Shown: positions 11,129-23,800 of the stretch, one piece after another
Layout of the letters: each line of letters starts with the position of its first letter
Numbering within the stretch: position 1 is the stretch's first letter
DNA from: Halichondria panicea
Taxonomy: Eukaryota; Porifera; Demospongiae; Suberitida; Halichondriidae
Length of the DNA: 64,000 nucleotides
Assembly (NCBI RefSeq): GCF_963675165.1
Contig: NC_087377.1
Coordinates: 2,696,978 to 2,760,977, forward strand
Reading direction: 5' to 3'
Position numbers and translations under genes: made by a program
The notes under the pieces: generated by a model
Databases searched by the model: none
The model's input: the letters and a program-made list of their open reading frames with translations, nothing else
Told to the model about the DNA's origin: nothing

Positions 11129-12089
11129 CCACACAGATGTCAGTGATGCGTGATCAGTTCTCCCAGCAACAAGATGAGCTGACTCAGCTTAGTGCCGAAT
11201 GCTCCGCACTGAGGGCCATGGTCGAGGAAGAGATACTTTTATTAAGACCATGAAAACTGAGATTTATCGGAAAGAGTATAAGAACGATTCTGCCAAAGTG
11301 GACCTTCACCATCAGCTGTTGCAGAAGGACGCTCTCGTTAGAAAGTTGGAGGTACACACTCCACCCCACCCACACAGCAGGTGTTAGACAACCTGGAGCA
11401 ATTCATATCAGATCTGGTGTGTAAAATGATGGAACGAGCTTGCTCCTCCCCTACTGGCAAGATGGCGGGGGTTCCCCCACTGGGAAACGATCAAAGAGAC
11501 ATGCTCATGTGAGTTAATTGTATTTTTGAAATAGTGGAAAGGTCTGGTTGATTTCTTTCTAAGTTTTCACATGGTACTAAAGTGCTTTCTATCAGCTGCC
11601 ATAACTTGAATTCCGTGGATCCAATGTCATGATTTTCTGAAATCTTAGAAAAAATGGTATCATCAAAAATCATATTCGAGAGATAAAAGTATTTTACAAT
11701 TTGGCGATACCATGAATGGTCCAAGGCCGAAAAATGACAAATTAGGGCCCCGATTGAAACACATCATTTGAAAGGTCTCTTTATAAGTTTTCAGAAAATC
11801 ATAAAATGTTTAACATTGGATAAACGGTACTTAAGTTAAGGCTGTTGAAAGATGTTTAACTACCCCCCGCCCCCACACTCACACACAGCGTGGCGAGAAT
11901 GACGACCATCATCGAGACAAAGATTGTGATAGAGAGAGAAGGCGACGTCACAAGGACAGACACGCCCCCCCACCCGAACAAACAGGACGTAGCCACACCC
12001 CCTTCTAGCGGGCCCAATACCAAAGTGATATACTACATCCTCAATGATCGTCAGGAGACGCCCTACGCGACTGTAGTAGTACCAAAGAA
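10219..12089 (+). pseudogene. Chimeric gene 3 5' / coiled-coil-DIX fragment, unit 1
   Basis: Exons 10219-10276 and 10479-10642 are near copies of exons 1-2 of gene 3 (32150-32561). They are followed by exons absent from gene 3: 11137-11351 (coiled coil), about 11377-11510, and 11889-12089. The last encodes TKVIYYIL..ETPYATVVVPKK, which resembles the first strands of a DIX domain (Dishevelled/Dixin family). Exon 11137-11351 is frameshifted: frame 1 reaches TGA at 11251-11253, while the coiled-coil reading continues in another frame. The DIX-like segment stops at a splice donor and the rest of the domain is missing, since the next matter is the (CA)n junction and gene 1 debris. Probably a dead fragment. 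The two 5' exons may still be transcribed. Confidence 0.6.
11091..11136. repeat. CA-rich microsatellite at the acceptor of the coiled-coil exon (unit 1)
   Basis: CA repeats lead into ccctccacacag. Repeated at +7478 and +14956. Confidence 0.85.
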
Positions 12090-12279
12090 GTGAGTTCATG
12101 CAAGTATAATTATTGTACATTGTAATGTAGATGGGAAATTGCTCTATGTTGAGAATTAAACATCCTGTCTATCTAATAGTGTGATTGAAACTTGAGTTTC
12201 GATAGAGTACCAGCGCAATTATAAATGTATTTTGTAGCCCTTTGTAATGTCTATCTAACGGTGTGTTTAAATCACTGAT

Positions 12280-12339
<60 letters not shown>

Positions 12340-12342
12340 ACA

Positions 12343-12400
<58 letters not shown>
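12280..12400. repeat. (CA)n junction microsatellite, unit 1
   Basis: A CA tract of about 120 bases with a cacaccacaccac interruption joins the 3' side of the DIX-fragment intron to a copy of gene 1 exon 11. Unit 2 (19758-19878) has the same length and interruption. Unit 3 (27238-27360) is uninterrupted and 4 bases longer, the clearest base-level difference among the units. Confidence 0.9.
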
Positions 12401-12401
<1 letters not shown>

Positions 12402-13155
12402 AGTTAGCTGTACAAGCTCAAAAAGCAGAATCTGAGTTACGTAAAAAAATTTTTAGGGAAAATGCTGAGCTTGCAAAGAGCACCTATATTTCGTGAGGAG
12501 CGGCATTGTCTGCGCACCAATCATCATCACCTCTACATAGAAGTCAAGAAGGTAACAACATGATGGTTTTTGATGAGAAATCGTTTATATCAATATGAAA
12601 ATTACAAAAAAAGCAGAAATGCTACCTGCAGTGTGTAGACTAGTGTATACAGCCCACAGTGTGGTCCCACTGTGCACACTGTAGCTAGTGGTAGTGGTTG
12701 ACAATGCATGCATGATAAGGTGAAGTGAAAGGGTTCACTTTTTTGATAGCTAACATGTGGTAAACTAGACCTAAGCCACTGACTATTGTGGGCACATAAT
12801 TATTATATAGCAGGTAATTTTCGTTGGTGAAAAATTCTCATAAAAATTCAGACAGCTCAGAGTGACGTGAACCTATTGGTGTAAATTTCATGATGCTACA
12901 ATACGAAATAATTATACAAACATTTCCACCATACGAAAATAACCCGCTAATACGGTATTGAAGCATGTGTGAGTGTTTGTATGACTGTACTTGCATATTG
13001 TATGTTTAGCCAGGCATGTACATGTATGTACTGGAATGTTGGCCGAGTTTTTTTTATTATTCTTTGGATAATTATTTTAGTATGTCATTTCTTACCTGCA
13101 GGAGAGGGACAGACGTACAAGGATAAAGAACAGAACTAGTTTACAGAGTGTGTAG
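12401..13155 (+). pseudogene. Dead copy of gene 1 exons 11-12, unit 1
   Basis: 12401-12551 corresponds to gene 1 exon 11 (4758-4928) but is shorter by internal loss and frameshifted: the frame stops after about 30 codons at TGA 12494-12496. 13102-13155 corresponds to exon 12 with the same TAG. No promoter or upstream exons accompany it, so it cannot make the gene 1 protein. Confidence 0.85.
12805..12957. mobile_element. Palindromic MITE, unit 1 (also 20283-20435, 27765-27917)
   Basis: The left tatagcaggtaattttcgtt pairs with the right cgaaaataacccgctaatac. Orthologous position to 5351-5488 in gene 1. Confidence 0.7.
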
Positions 13156-13404
13156 TATTTTAGTGTACACATAGTGTTTGGTGTCAGTATTAGCTTGTAG
13201 GTGTCCTATGACTGCAATGTGTAAAGAGATGAAATTAATTATGTACCTCTATTTATCACCGCGGGTGGCCTAGGGGGAATGGTTCACGCATGGGCAGTAG
13301 ACACAATTCTGCTGACCCTAGTTCTGTACAATGTAGAAACAAACACACCATGTACCATAGGAGAACCTTTCTCATAGGTAGCTAATGCAAGAGGTGAGTT
13401 TGTC

Positions 13405-16400
13405 ATGCAAGCGTGGGCCAAGAGTACAAGAGAGAGCAGCAGCTCTGAGGATGACGGACTCTGTCCCTATGAGAGAAAACGTCTGGAAAATATAAAGAGA
13501 AATAATGAAATGCTCAAACAGCTTGGTAAGGTCTACAGTGCAGCTAGCTACCTTGTCCTAAGGGTTATTAAACTTACCTAATAACTGCATATTAATTTTT
13601 AGCGAAAGACTTGAGCACACCCTTCCCCTTTCAGGTTTTACGGTCAAACCTGCTAAACCAGCTCAAAAGCGGCGTACGAAAAGGAAGGAAATAAACTACA
13701 TACCTAGCTGCTCTAGTAGCTCTGATTCTGAGGAGGAATGGAGCCCTGAGAAGGAGGTACTAGCTATGAGGCCAAAGCGTCGAGGTGCTGCCGTTTATAC
13801 TAAGCTGCCATTCGGGAACAAAGAGAAGGTTCAAATTATGCAGACCATCAGTACACAAGTGGTTAGTGTGAATAGCTATAAGTATGATATAATTACGATA
13901 AAATTATTTATACCGTATAGCGGGTTATTTTCGAAATGTTGGTTTTGTATTGTTGAGCATCATACGATTATTCTACCGCAATACGTTCAACGTAACATCT
14001 TGCAAACGAGCTGTACGAATAATATAAATACATTTTGGGCATGTCATACAAAATTTGCACCAACGAAAATTACCCGCTATACGGTATCTTTGTCCATTTT
14101 TGTTCACAGGAAAAGCGATTTGACAAAGTTCTCAATCCAAAGAAGAAGCCCAAATACAAGCCAAAGCCATCGAAAATCCCTCGTCCCAAACCAGTTCAAC
14201 CTAAACCACTACCGAGCTATTTCGATAGTGACTCCTCTGAAGGGGAATTTCTCGGGTTTGAAGCTGCCAAGGTGACACAGGAGATACCAGAGTTTGGGCG
14301 CAAGGAGTTAGAGTTAAGAGCAAGGATGGAGAAGTTGTTGGCTGATAGTGAGAATGAGGAGGAGTTCATTGGCTTCACACAAGAAGATATGTAAGTTGTG
14401 TAAATATACCGTATGGCAGGTTATTTTCATATGGTGGAAATTTCTTGAAGAGATCATACGAAAAATGAATCTACCACAATAGATCTATCCTGAGCTGTAC
14501 CAAAATTAAAAATACAAAATGGGTAGTTTGTCTGCACCAACGAAAATTACCCGCTATACAAGTATGTAGCTGTATAAAGTCCGATTTTATATTAGTAGTT
14601 AAAAATTGTATTTACAAACTTGTTACTGTCACAGAGGTGCTACCCTTATACCTGCTCAATTCTCCACCATGCGCTCCTATCCCAAGAGACACAAGACACG
14701 CAAACATTATGAGGAGGATGTCATATCTGATGAGGACGAATATGTCTGTGAGTATATGTACCTAAGAAAATTCTTCAACTAAAATAACCGAAATAATTTT
14801 AGAAGTTAAAGACTCAATGGTGCTGTGATTAGATTGATTGTGCTTTATTTCATTCTAGCATGGGAAAATTTTACCAATGATTGTCAAATTTAAACTGCTA
14901 AATTAAAGTTTCTCTATGGACACAACGTCATGGCCATACCGTAGTAGCCACGCCTCAAACGCTAAATTAATTATACACCAAATGGTTCATTTGCGAAATA
15001 TAACACTCCCAATTTATTTTTCTGTATATACATGAAGCTAATTAGCTCATAAGATTATTTTTCTTTCACAGTTTGTGAGGATTGCAATGAAGTGTACCAT
15101 GGTGACTGCCCTGTTCATGGACCCTTGGGGAAATTAGACGTATCCGCTGGCCAAGACCAGGACTCAGTTATGTTCACCACCGTCCCTGTACCATCCGAAG
15201 CAACTATCAAGATGTCAGCAATCCCTGAAGCTGGTCTTGGGGTGTTTGCCAAGAAACTTATTCCTCGTCATACCAGAGTAGGTCCGTATGAGGGGAAACG
15301 ATTGTCAGTGGAAGATATGGACATGGTTGATGACACAAGCTATATCTGGGAGGTAAGTTACCTATTTTGTAAGAAAATAGCCCTATCAAATTTTCTAAAG
15401 TGTTGACAGCATAAGTTGATACAAGGAATGAAAATGCAGAGTTGTATTTATGTACAATTTAGGACTGTAATTAAGACGGGTGACATACATAGTACTGAGA
15501 TGCGATGCAGTATATTAGCTGCCTTGCACTAAGGCTCTCTCGGCCATTACCATATAGCGGGTAATTTTCGTTGGTGCAAATTTTTGTGTGAACACCCATT
15601 ATTTTAAGTATTTTGTGTTATAAATTACAGCTCAGGATAAGGAGCTCAGGATAAGGACGTTAATCTATTGCGGTAGAATAATTTCTTTTCGTAGCTGTAC
15701 ACTATGAAATTTACGAAAATACTCCGCTATACAGTATTTATTGGCACTATTTTCTCTTGTGTTCTCCTACAGATTCGCAAGGATAAGCAAAAGGCCTATT
15801 ATATTGACGGGAGAAACGCTGATGATTCCAATTGGCTCAGATTTGTAAATTGTGCAAGGTAATCCATCAATGTTTGAGTCTACTTTCTAGCTATGAATGA
15901 ATTGATTTTAGCGAGATTTTGAAAGTATGCAACTAATTTCAAAGTGTGATTTTTTTCACAGATGTGAAGATGAGCAAAACATGGTTGCTTATCAGCATTG
16001 TGGAGAGATCTATTATCGTACCTTCAAAGACGTTCAGCCTGGACAAGAACTGCTCGTATGGTATGGAGAAGAATACGCTGAAGACCTGGGAATTGGATTG
16101 CTGCCTCTGAAGAGTTAGTTCCCATACATGTACACTTAACTTTCTTCGTACTTTAGGTGAAGTAATTTTCACAGGTAGATTTTCACTGTTTAGCTCATTT
16201 TGCTGCCATTAAATTCTGCGTAAAGTTGTGGAATTAACTAATTATTCGCAAATGGCATTGCATTTGTCAATTTTTTTGCGATTTTACCCTCATTCGCAGA
16301 AATTATTACCTGCGAAAATATTATGTCACGCTATGGTAGCCTAATGTTCTATGCACAATTATACATTCTCTAATTATAAGCCAATGTGATTGTGTGTAAC

Positions 16401-17451
16401 GAATTCATTATTATTGTCTATTGCAGATAAGGTATCTACATCCAAGTTCAATAGATTATCTTCAACACTGGAAAGATCTACACCAACAAACTCTGCTACT
16501 AAGAAGCCCGGTCATGATACGAAGAACAAACATTGTTGTACCTACTGCTCCTACCAAACTGCTATTAGTGGGAATCTTAAACTCCACATTCAAACACACA
16601 CTGGAGAGAAACCCTACAACTGTCATGTATGTGGGCGGGGATTCAGTACGAAGCAAAACCTGGGTATCCATTTACGAACACACACTGGAGAGAAACCCTA
16701 CAACTGTCATGTATGTGGGCGGGGATTCAGTACGAAGCAAAACCTGGGTATCCATTTACGAACACACACTGGAGAGAAACCCTACAACTGCCATGTATGT
16801 GGGCGGGGATTCAGTCAGAAACCAACCCTGGATAGCCATTTACTAATACACACTGGAGAATGGCCCTTTGTTTGTGAGGTTTGTGGACAAGGATTCAGTC
16901 AGAAGCAACACCTGGATATACATTTACGCACACACACTGGAGAGAAACCCTACAACTGCCATGTATGTGGGCGGGGATTCAGTCAGAAACCAACCCTGGA
17001 TAGCCATTTACTAATACACACTGGAGAATGGCCCTTTGTTTGTGAGGTTTGTGGACAAGGATTCAGTCAGAAGCAACACCTGGATATACATTTACGCACA
17101 CACACTGGAGAGAAACCCTACAACTGTCATGTATGTGGGCAGGGATTCAGTCGGAAGCAACACCTGGATATACATTTACGCACACACACTGGAGAGAAAC
17201 CCTACAACTGTCATGTGTGTGGGCGGGGATTCAGTCGGAAGCAACACCTGGATATACATTTACGCACACACACTGGAGAGAAACCCTACAACTGCCATGT
17301 ATGTGGGCGAGGATTCAGTGTGAAGTCAAACCTGGATGGACATTTACGCACACACACCGTGGAGAAACCCTATGTCTGTGAGGTGTGTGGACAGAGATTC
17401 AGTAGCAACTCAAACATGAACAAACACATCAGAACCCTGCACTCAGCATAG
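13405..17451 (+). CDS. PRDM9: PRDM9-like, copy 2 (recombinant B/A), 761 aa, 11 zinc fingers
   Basis: Exons: 13405-13525, 13635-13861, 14110-14390, 14635-14747, 15072-15352, 15773-15858, 15962-16113, 16427-17451, all in frame. The architecture is the same as copy 1. Exons 1-5 carry type B substitutions (for example KRKE instead of KKKE, EVLAM instead of EALAM, NPKKK instead of NPNKK, VTQEI instead of VIQEI) and match copy 4. From base 15636 on, through SET exons 6-7 and the 11-finger exon, the sequence matches copy 1. The catalytic tyrosines are intact. Upstream of the ATG the type B sequence has indels that break the longer reading frame of copy 1, which supports the start used here. Predicted role as for copy 1. 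Confidence 0.9.
13911..14086. mobile_element. Palindromic MITE in PRDM9 intron 2, unit 1 (also 21389-21564, 28871-29046)
   Basis: taccgtatagcgggttattt at the left pairs with aaaattacccgctatacggt at the right; non-coding core with taccgcaatacgttcaacgt. Confidence 0.8.
14407..14564. mobile_element. Palindromic MITE in PRDM9 intron 3, unit 1 (also 21885-22042, 29367-29524)
   Basis: taccgtatggcaggttattt at the left pairs with acgaaaattacccgctatac at the right. Confidence 0.7.
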
Positions 17452-17696
17452 CTAGCTCTATAGTTGTCATATTTTTGTCCATTCAATGTTCTCCATGCAT
17501 TATTATTGTAAACTGCTCGTGTCTTATTTTTGGGGTATCTCCCAGTTGGTTGGACTCCGCCCAAGCATGCCAAACACACCCACACAAGCATACAAAAATC
17601 ATCTTTGCATATTTTTTGTAGACTACCTGTAGCTGTACTATACTGTACGTACTAGTAGGCTATTAGCTATAGTTTAACTAGCTAGCTATAGAGAGC

Positions 17697-18562
17697 ATGT
17701 CTGCACCCAACCATGGACACGGTCGTACACCACCAGGGAGCAATGAGTCAGAAGGTATCTTGAAATGTTTATTGGAACATATCTAGCTTTTAATTGAAAA
17801 TTAAGACCCATTGCAGTAAGGTTGTATGTTACAACCCTTTATGTGCACACACCACCCCACCCCACACACAAACAAACACAGTACACACACACACACACAC
17901 ACACACACCTCACCCCCCCCACACACACACCTCACCCCCCCCACACACACACACAGCCTCAGCTGGTGCTAGTGACTTTGAGAAGCGTCGGCGTGCCTTC
18001 GAGAGAGAGCCTACCAACATACAACTCCTCACATCACCAGGCATGACCTTTGGTATGTCATCATCATCACAAAGGGGGCCGGGTCAAGAACAACCCAGGA
18101 GGTCACAAAGAGTGGAGGAGGTCAGTTGGGGGCCGGGGGAGCAAAAGAAATACATTTGTTATACTTGAAACTGCTTTTTGGATGTAGAATGTTACTAGCG
18201 AAATAATGTTGTAGTGGATATAACCAACTGTCATACAATACAACTATTTCAAGCCTGAAGTTTCGCAAATGCTACACTAATGAAAGCACCGCGGGTGCTG
18301 ATGCCTCGGTGGAGGTGCCTCAGCTACATAACATAAAACTACTAATAGCTAGCTTTTATACACACATTGATTACAGTTATCATAAACATCTTTAATTTTG
18401 CTGCATGCAATCAATCAAATAGTGGATAATGATCAAACAAATAAGTATTTACGAGACTACATGTATGTAAAAAAACCAATATGGTTCTATACGGGCGAAA
18501 TATTCAAATTAGAGTGGTGCTGTAATTACGTCAACCTTATACGGTAGTAGGATAATTTGTGA

Positions 18563-18606
<44 letters not shown>

Positions 18607-19567
18607 CCACACAGATGTCAGTGATGCGTGATCAGTTCTCCCAGCAACAAGATGAGCTGACTCAGCTTAGTGCCGAATGCTCCGCACTGAGGGCCATGGT
18701 CGAGGAAGAGATACTTTTATTAAGACCATGAAAACTGAGATTTATCGGAAAGAGTATAAGAACGATTCTGCCAAAGTGGACCTTCACCATCAGCTGTTGC
18801 AGAAGGACGCTCTCGTTAGAAAGTTGGAGGTACACACTCCACCCCACCCACACAGCAGGTGTTAGACAACCTGGAGCAATTCATATCAGATCTGGTGTGT
18901 AAAATGATGGAACGAGCTTGCTCCTCCCCTACTGGCAAGATGGCGGGGGTTCCCCCACTGGGAAACGATCAAAGAGACATGCTCATGTGAGTTAATTGTA
19001 TTTTTGAAATAGTGGAAAGGTCTGGTTGATTTCTTTCTAAGTTTTCACATGGTACTAAAGTGCTTTCTATCAGCTGCCATAACTTGAATTCCGTGGATCC
19101 AATGTCATGATTTTCTGAAATCTTAGAAAAAATGGTATCATCAAAAATCATATTCGAGAGATAAAAGTATTTTACAATTTGGCGATACCATGAATGGTCC
19201 AAGGCCGAAAAATGACAAATTAGGGCCCCGATTGAAACACATCATTTGAAAGGTCTCTTTATAAGTTTTCAGAAAATCATAAAATGTTTAACATTGGATA
19301 AACGGTACTTAAGTTAAGGCTGTTGAAAGATGTTTAACTACCCCCCGCCCCCACACTCACACACAGCGTGGCGAGAATGACGACCATCATCGAGACAAAG
19401 ATTGTGATAGAGAGAGAAGGCGACGTCACAAGGACAGACACGCCCCCCCACCCGAACAAACAGGACGTAGCCACACCCCCTTCTAGCGGGCCCAATACCA
19501 AAGTGATATACTACATCCTCAATGATCGTCAGGAGACGCCCTACGCGACTGTAGTAGTACCAAAGAA
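17697..19567 (+). pseudogene. Chimeric gene 3 5' / coiled-coil-DIX fragment, unit 2
   Basis: Exact copy of the unit 1 fragment at +7478, with the same frameshift in the coiled-coil exon (18615-18829) and the same truncated DIX-like exon (19367-19567). Confidence 0.6.
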
Positions 19568-19757
19568 GTGAGTTCATGCAAGTATAATTATTGTACATTG
19601 TAATGTAGATGGGAAATTGCTCTATGTTGAGAATTAAACATCCTGTCTATCTAATAGTGTGATTGAAACTTGAGTTTCGATAGAGTACCAGCGCAATTAT
19701 AAATGTATTTTGTAGCCCTTTGTAATGTCTATCTAACGGTGTGTTTAAATCACTGAT

Positions 19758-19817
<60 letters not shown>

Positions 19818-19820
19818 ACA

Positions 19821-19878
<58 letters not shown>

Positions 19879-19879
<1 letters not shown>

Positions 19880-20633
19880 AGTTAGCTGTACAAGCTCAAA
19901 AAGCAGAATCTGAGTTACGTAAAAAAATTTTTAGGGAAAATGCTGAGCTTGCAAAGAGCACCTATATTTCGTGAGGAGCGGCATTGTCTGCGCACCAATC
20001 ATCATCACCTCTACATAGAAGTCAAGAAGGTAACAACATGATGGTTTTTGATGAGAAATCGTTTATATCAATATGAAAATTACAAAAAAAGCAGAAATGC
20101 TACCTGCAGTGTGTAGACTAGTGTATACAGCCCACAGTGTGGTCCCACTGTGCACACTGTAGCTAGTGGTAGTGGTTGACAATGCATGCATGATAAGGTG
20201 AAGTGAAAGGGTTCACTTTTTTGATAGCTAACATGTGGTAAACTAGACCTAAGCCACTGACTATTGTGGGCACATAATTATTATATAGCAGGTAATTTTC
20301 GTTGGTGAAAAATTCTCATAAAAATTCAGACAGCTCAGAGTGACGTGAACCTATTGGTGTAAATTTCATGATGCTACAATACGAAATAATTATACAAACA
20401 TTTCCACCATACGAAAATAACCCGCTAATACGGTATTGAAGCATGTGTGAGTGTTTGTATGACTGTACTTGCATATTGTATGTTTAGCCAGGCATGTACA
20501 TGTATGTACTGGAATGTTGGCCGAGTTTTTTTTATTATTCTTTGGATAATTATTTTAGTATGTCATTTCTTACCTGCAGGAGAGGGACAGACGTACAAGG
20601 ATAAAGAACAGAACTAGTTTACAGAGTGTGTAG
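19879..20633 (+). pseudogene. Dead copy of gene 1 exons 11-12, unit 2
   Basis: Copy of the unit 1 fragment at +7478 (exon 11 relic 19879-20029, exon 12 relic 20580-20633), with the same early stop. Confidence 0.85.
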
Positions 20634-20882
20634 TATTTTAGTGTACACATAGTGTTTGGTGTCAGTATTAGCTTGTAGGTGTCCTATGACTGCAATGTGT
20701 AAAGAGATGAAATTAATTATGTACCTCTATTTATCACCGCGGGTGGCCTAGGGGGAATGGTTCACGCATGGGCAGTAGACACAATTCTGCTGACCCTAGT
20801 TCTGTACAATGTAGAAACAAACACACCATGTACCATAGGAGAACCTTTCTCATAGGTAGCTAATGCAAGAGGTGAGTTTGTC

Positions 20883-23800
20883 ATGCAAGCGTGGGCCAAG
20901 AGTACAAGAGAGAGCAGCAGCTCTGAGGATGACGGACTCTGTCCCTATGAGAGAAAACGTCTGGAAAATATAAAGAGAAATAATGAAATGCTCAAACAGC
21001 TTGGTAAGGTCTACAGTGCAGCTAGCTACCTTGTCCTAAGGGTTATTAAACTTACCTAATAACTGCATATTAATTTTTAGCGAAAGACTTGAGCACACCC
21101 TTCCCCTTTCAGGTTTTACGGTCAAACCTGCTAAACCAGCTCAAAAGCGGCGTACGAAAAGGAAGGAAATAAACTACATACCTAGCTGCTCTAGTAGCTC
21201 TGATTCTGAGGAGGAATGGAGCCCTGAGAAGGAGGTACTAGCTATGAGGCCAAAGCGTCGAGGTGCTGCCGTTTATACTAAGCTGCCATTCGGGAACAAA
21301 GAGAAGGTTCAAATTATGCAGACCATCAGTACACAAGTGGTTAGTGTGAATAGCTATAAGTATGATATAATTACGATAAAATTATTTATACCGTATAGCG
21401 GGTTATTTTCGAAATGTTGGTTTTGTATTGTTGAGCATCATACGATTATTCTACCGCAATACGTTCAACGTAACATCTTGCAAACGAGCTGTACGAATAA
21501 TATAAATACATTTTGGGCATGTCATACAAAATTTGCACCAACGAAAATTACCCGCTATACGGTATCTTTGTCCATTTTTGTTCACAGGAAAAGCGATTTG
21601 ACAAAGTTCTCAATCCAAAGAAGAAGCCCAAATACAAGCCAAAGCCATCGAAAATCCCTCGTCCCAAACCAGTTCAACCTAAACCACTACCGAGCTATTT
21701 CGATAGTGACTCCTCTGAAGGGGAATTTCTCGGGTTTGAAGCTGCCAAGGTGACACAGGAGATACCAGAGTTTGGGCGCAAGGAGTTAGAGTTAAGAGCA
21801 AGGATGGAGAAGTTGTTGGCTGATAGTGAGAATGAGGAGGAGTTCATTGGCTTCACACAAGAAGATATGTAAGTTGTGTAAATATACCGTATGGCAGGTT
21901 ATTTTCATATGGTGGAAATTTCTTGAAGAGATCATACGAAAAATGAATCTACCACAATAGATCTATCCTGAGCTGTACCAAAATTAAAAATACAAAATGG
22001 GTAGTTTGTCTGCACCAACGAAAATTACCCGCTATACAAGTATGTAGCTGTATAAAGTCCGATTTTATATTAGTAGTTAAAAATTGTATTTACAAACTTG
22101 TTACTGTCACAGAGGTGCTACCCTTATACCTGCTCAATTCTCCACCATGCGCTCCTATCCCAAGAGACACAAGACACGCAAACATTATGAGGAGGATGTC
22201 ATATCTGATGAGGACGAATATGTCTGTGAGTATATGTACCTAAGAAAATTCTTCAACTAAAATAACCGAAATAATTTTAGAAGTTAAAGACTCAATGGTG
22301 CTGTGATTAGATTGATTGTGCTTTATTTCATTCTAGCATGGGAAAATTTTACCAATGATTGTCAAATTTAAACTGCTAAATTAAAGTTTCTCTATGGACA
22401 CAACGTCATGGCCATACCGTAGTAGCCACGCCTCAAACGCTAAATTAATTATACACCAAATGGTTCATTTGCGAAATATAACACTCCCAATTTATTTTTC
22501 TGTATATACATGAAGCTAATTAGCTCATAAGATTATTTTTCTTTCACAGTTTGTGAGGATTGCAATGAAGTGTACCATGGTGACTGCCCTGTTCATGGAC
22601 CCTTGGGGAAATTAGACGTATCCGCTGGCCAAGACCAGGACTCAGTTATGTTCACCACCGTCCCTGTACCATCCGAAGCAACTATCAAGATGTCAGCAAT
22701 CCCTGAAGCTGGTCTTGGGGTGTTTGCCAAGAAACTTATTCCTCGTCATACCAGAGTAGGTCCGTATGAGGGGAAACGATTGTCAGTGGAAGATATGGAC
22801 ATGGTTGATGACACAAGCTATATCTGGGAGGTAAGTTACCTATTTTGTAAGAAAATAGCCCTATCAAATTTTCTAAAGTGTTGACAGCATAAGTTGATAC
22901 AAGGAATGAAAATGCAGAGTTGTATTTATGTACAATTTAGGACTGTAATTAAGACGGGTGACATACATAGTACTGAGATGCGATGCAGTATATTAGCTGC
23001 CTTGCACTAAGGCTCTCTCGGCCATTACCATATAGCGGGTAATTTTCGTTGGTGCAAATTTTTGTGTGAACACCCATTATTTTAAGTATTTTGTGTTATA
23101 AATTACAGCTCAGGATAAGGAGCTCAGGATAAGGACGTTAATCTATTGCGGTAGAATAATTTCTTTTCGTAGCTGTACACTATGAAATTTACGAAAATAC
23201 TCCGCTATACAGTATTTATTGGCACTATTTTCTCTTGTGTTCTCCTACAGATTCGCAAGGATAAGCAAAAGGCCTATTATATTGACGGGAGAAACGCTGA
23301 TGATTCCAATTGGCTCAGATTTGTAAATTGTGCAAGGTAATCCATCAATGTTTGAGTCTACTTTCTAGCTATGAATGAATTGATTTTAGCGAGATTTTGA
23401 AAGTATGCAACTAATTTCAAAGTGTGATTTTTTTCACAGATGTGAAGATGAGCAAAACATGGTTGCTTATCAGCATTGTGGAGAGATCTATTATCGTACC
23501 TTCAAAGACGTTCAGCCTGGACAAGAACTGCTCGTATGGTATGGAGAAGAATACGCTGAAGACCTGGGAATTGGATTGCTGCCTCTGAAGAGTTAGTTCC
23601 CATACATGTACACTTAACTTTCTTCGTACTTTAGGTGAAGTAATTTTCACAGGTAGATTTTCACTGTTTAGCTCATTTTGCTGCCATTAAATTCTGCGTA
23701 AAGTTGTGGAATTAACTAATTATTCGCAAATGGCATTGCATTTGTCAATTTTTTTGCGATTTTACCCTCATTCGCAGAAATTATTACCTGCGAAAATATT

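Larger units (their letters stand above)
8158..15635. repeat. Tandem unit 1 (7478 bp) of the PRDM9 array
   Basis: Runs from intron 5 of PRDM9 copy 1 to the same point in copy 2. I found no base difference from unit 2, including its microsatellites and the interrupted (CA)n junction. It contains SET exons 6-7, the zinc-finger exon, the gene 3/DIX fragment, the gene 1 exon 11-12 fragment and PRDM9 copy 2 exons 1-5. Confidence 0.9.
15636..23113. repeat. Tandem unit 2 (7478 bp) of the PRDM9 array
   Basis: I found no difference from unit 1 by eye, and all landmarks keep a constant 7478 offset across three microsatellites. Either a very recent duplication or an assembly duplication. Confidence 0.9.

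Noticed and set aside
12263-12496. Open frames made of Thr-His or Cys-Val repeats over the CA/GT microsatellites (also 4118-4396, 10316-10690, 51249-51647, 57290-57619, 61706-62032)
   Set aside because: The frames exist only because dinucleotide repeats lack stops. They cross splice signals of the real genes and have no start context or homology.
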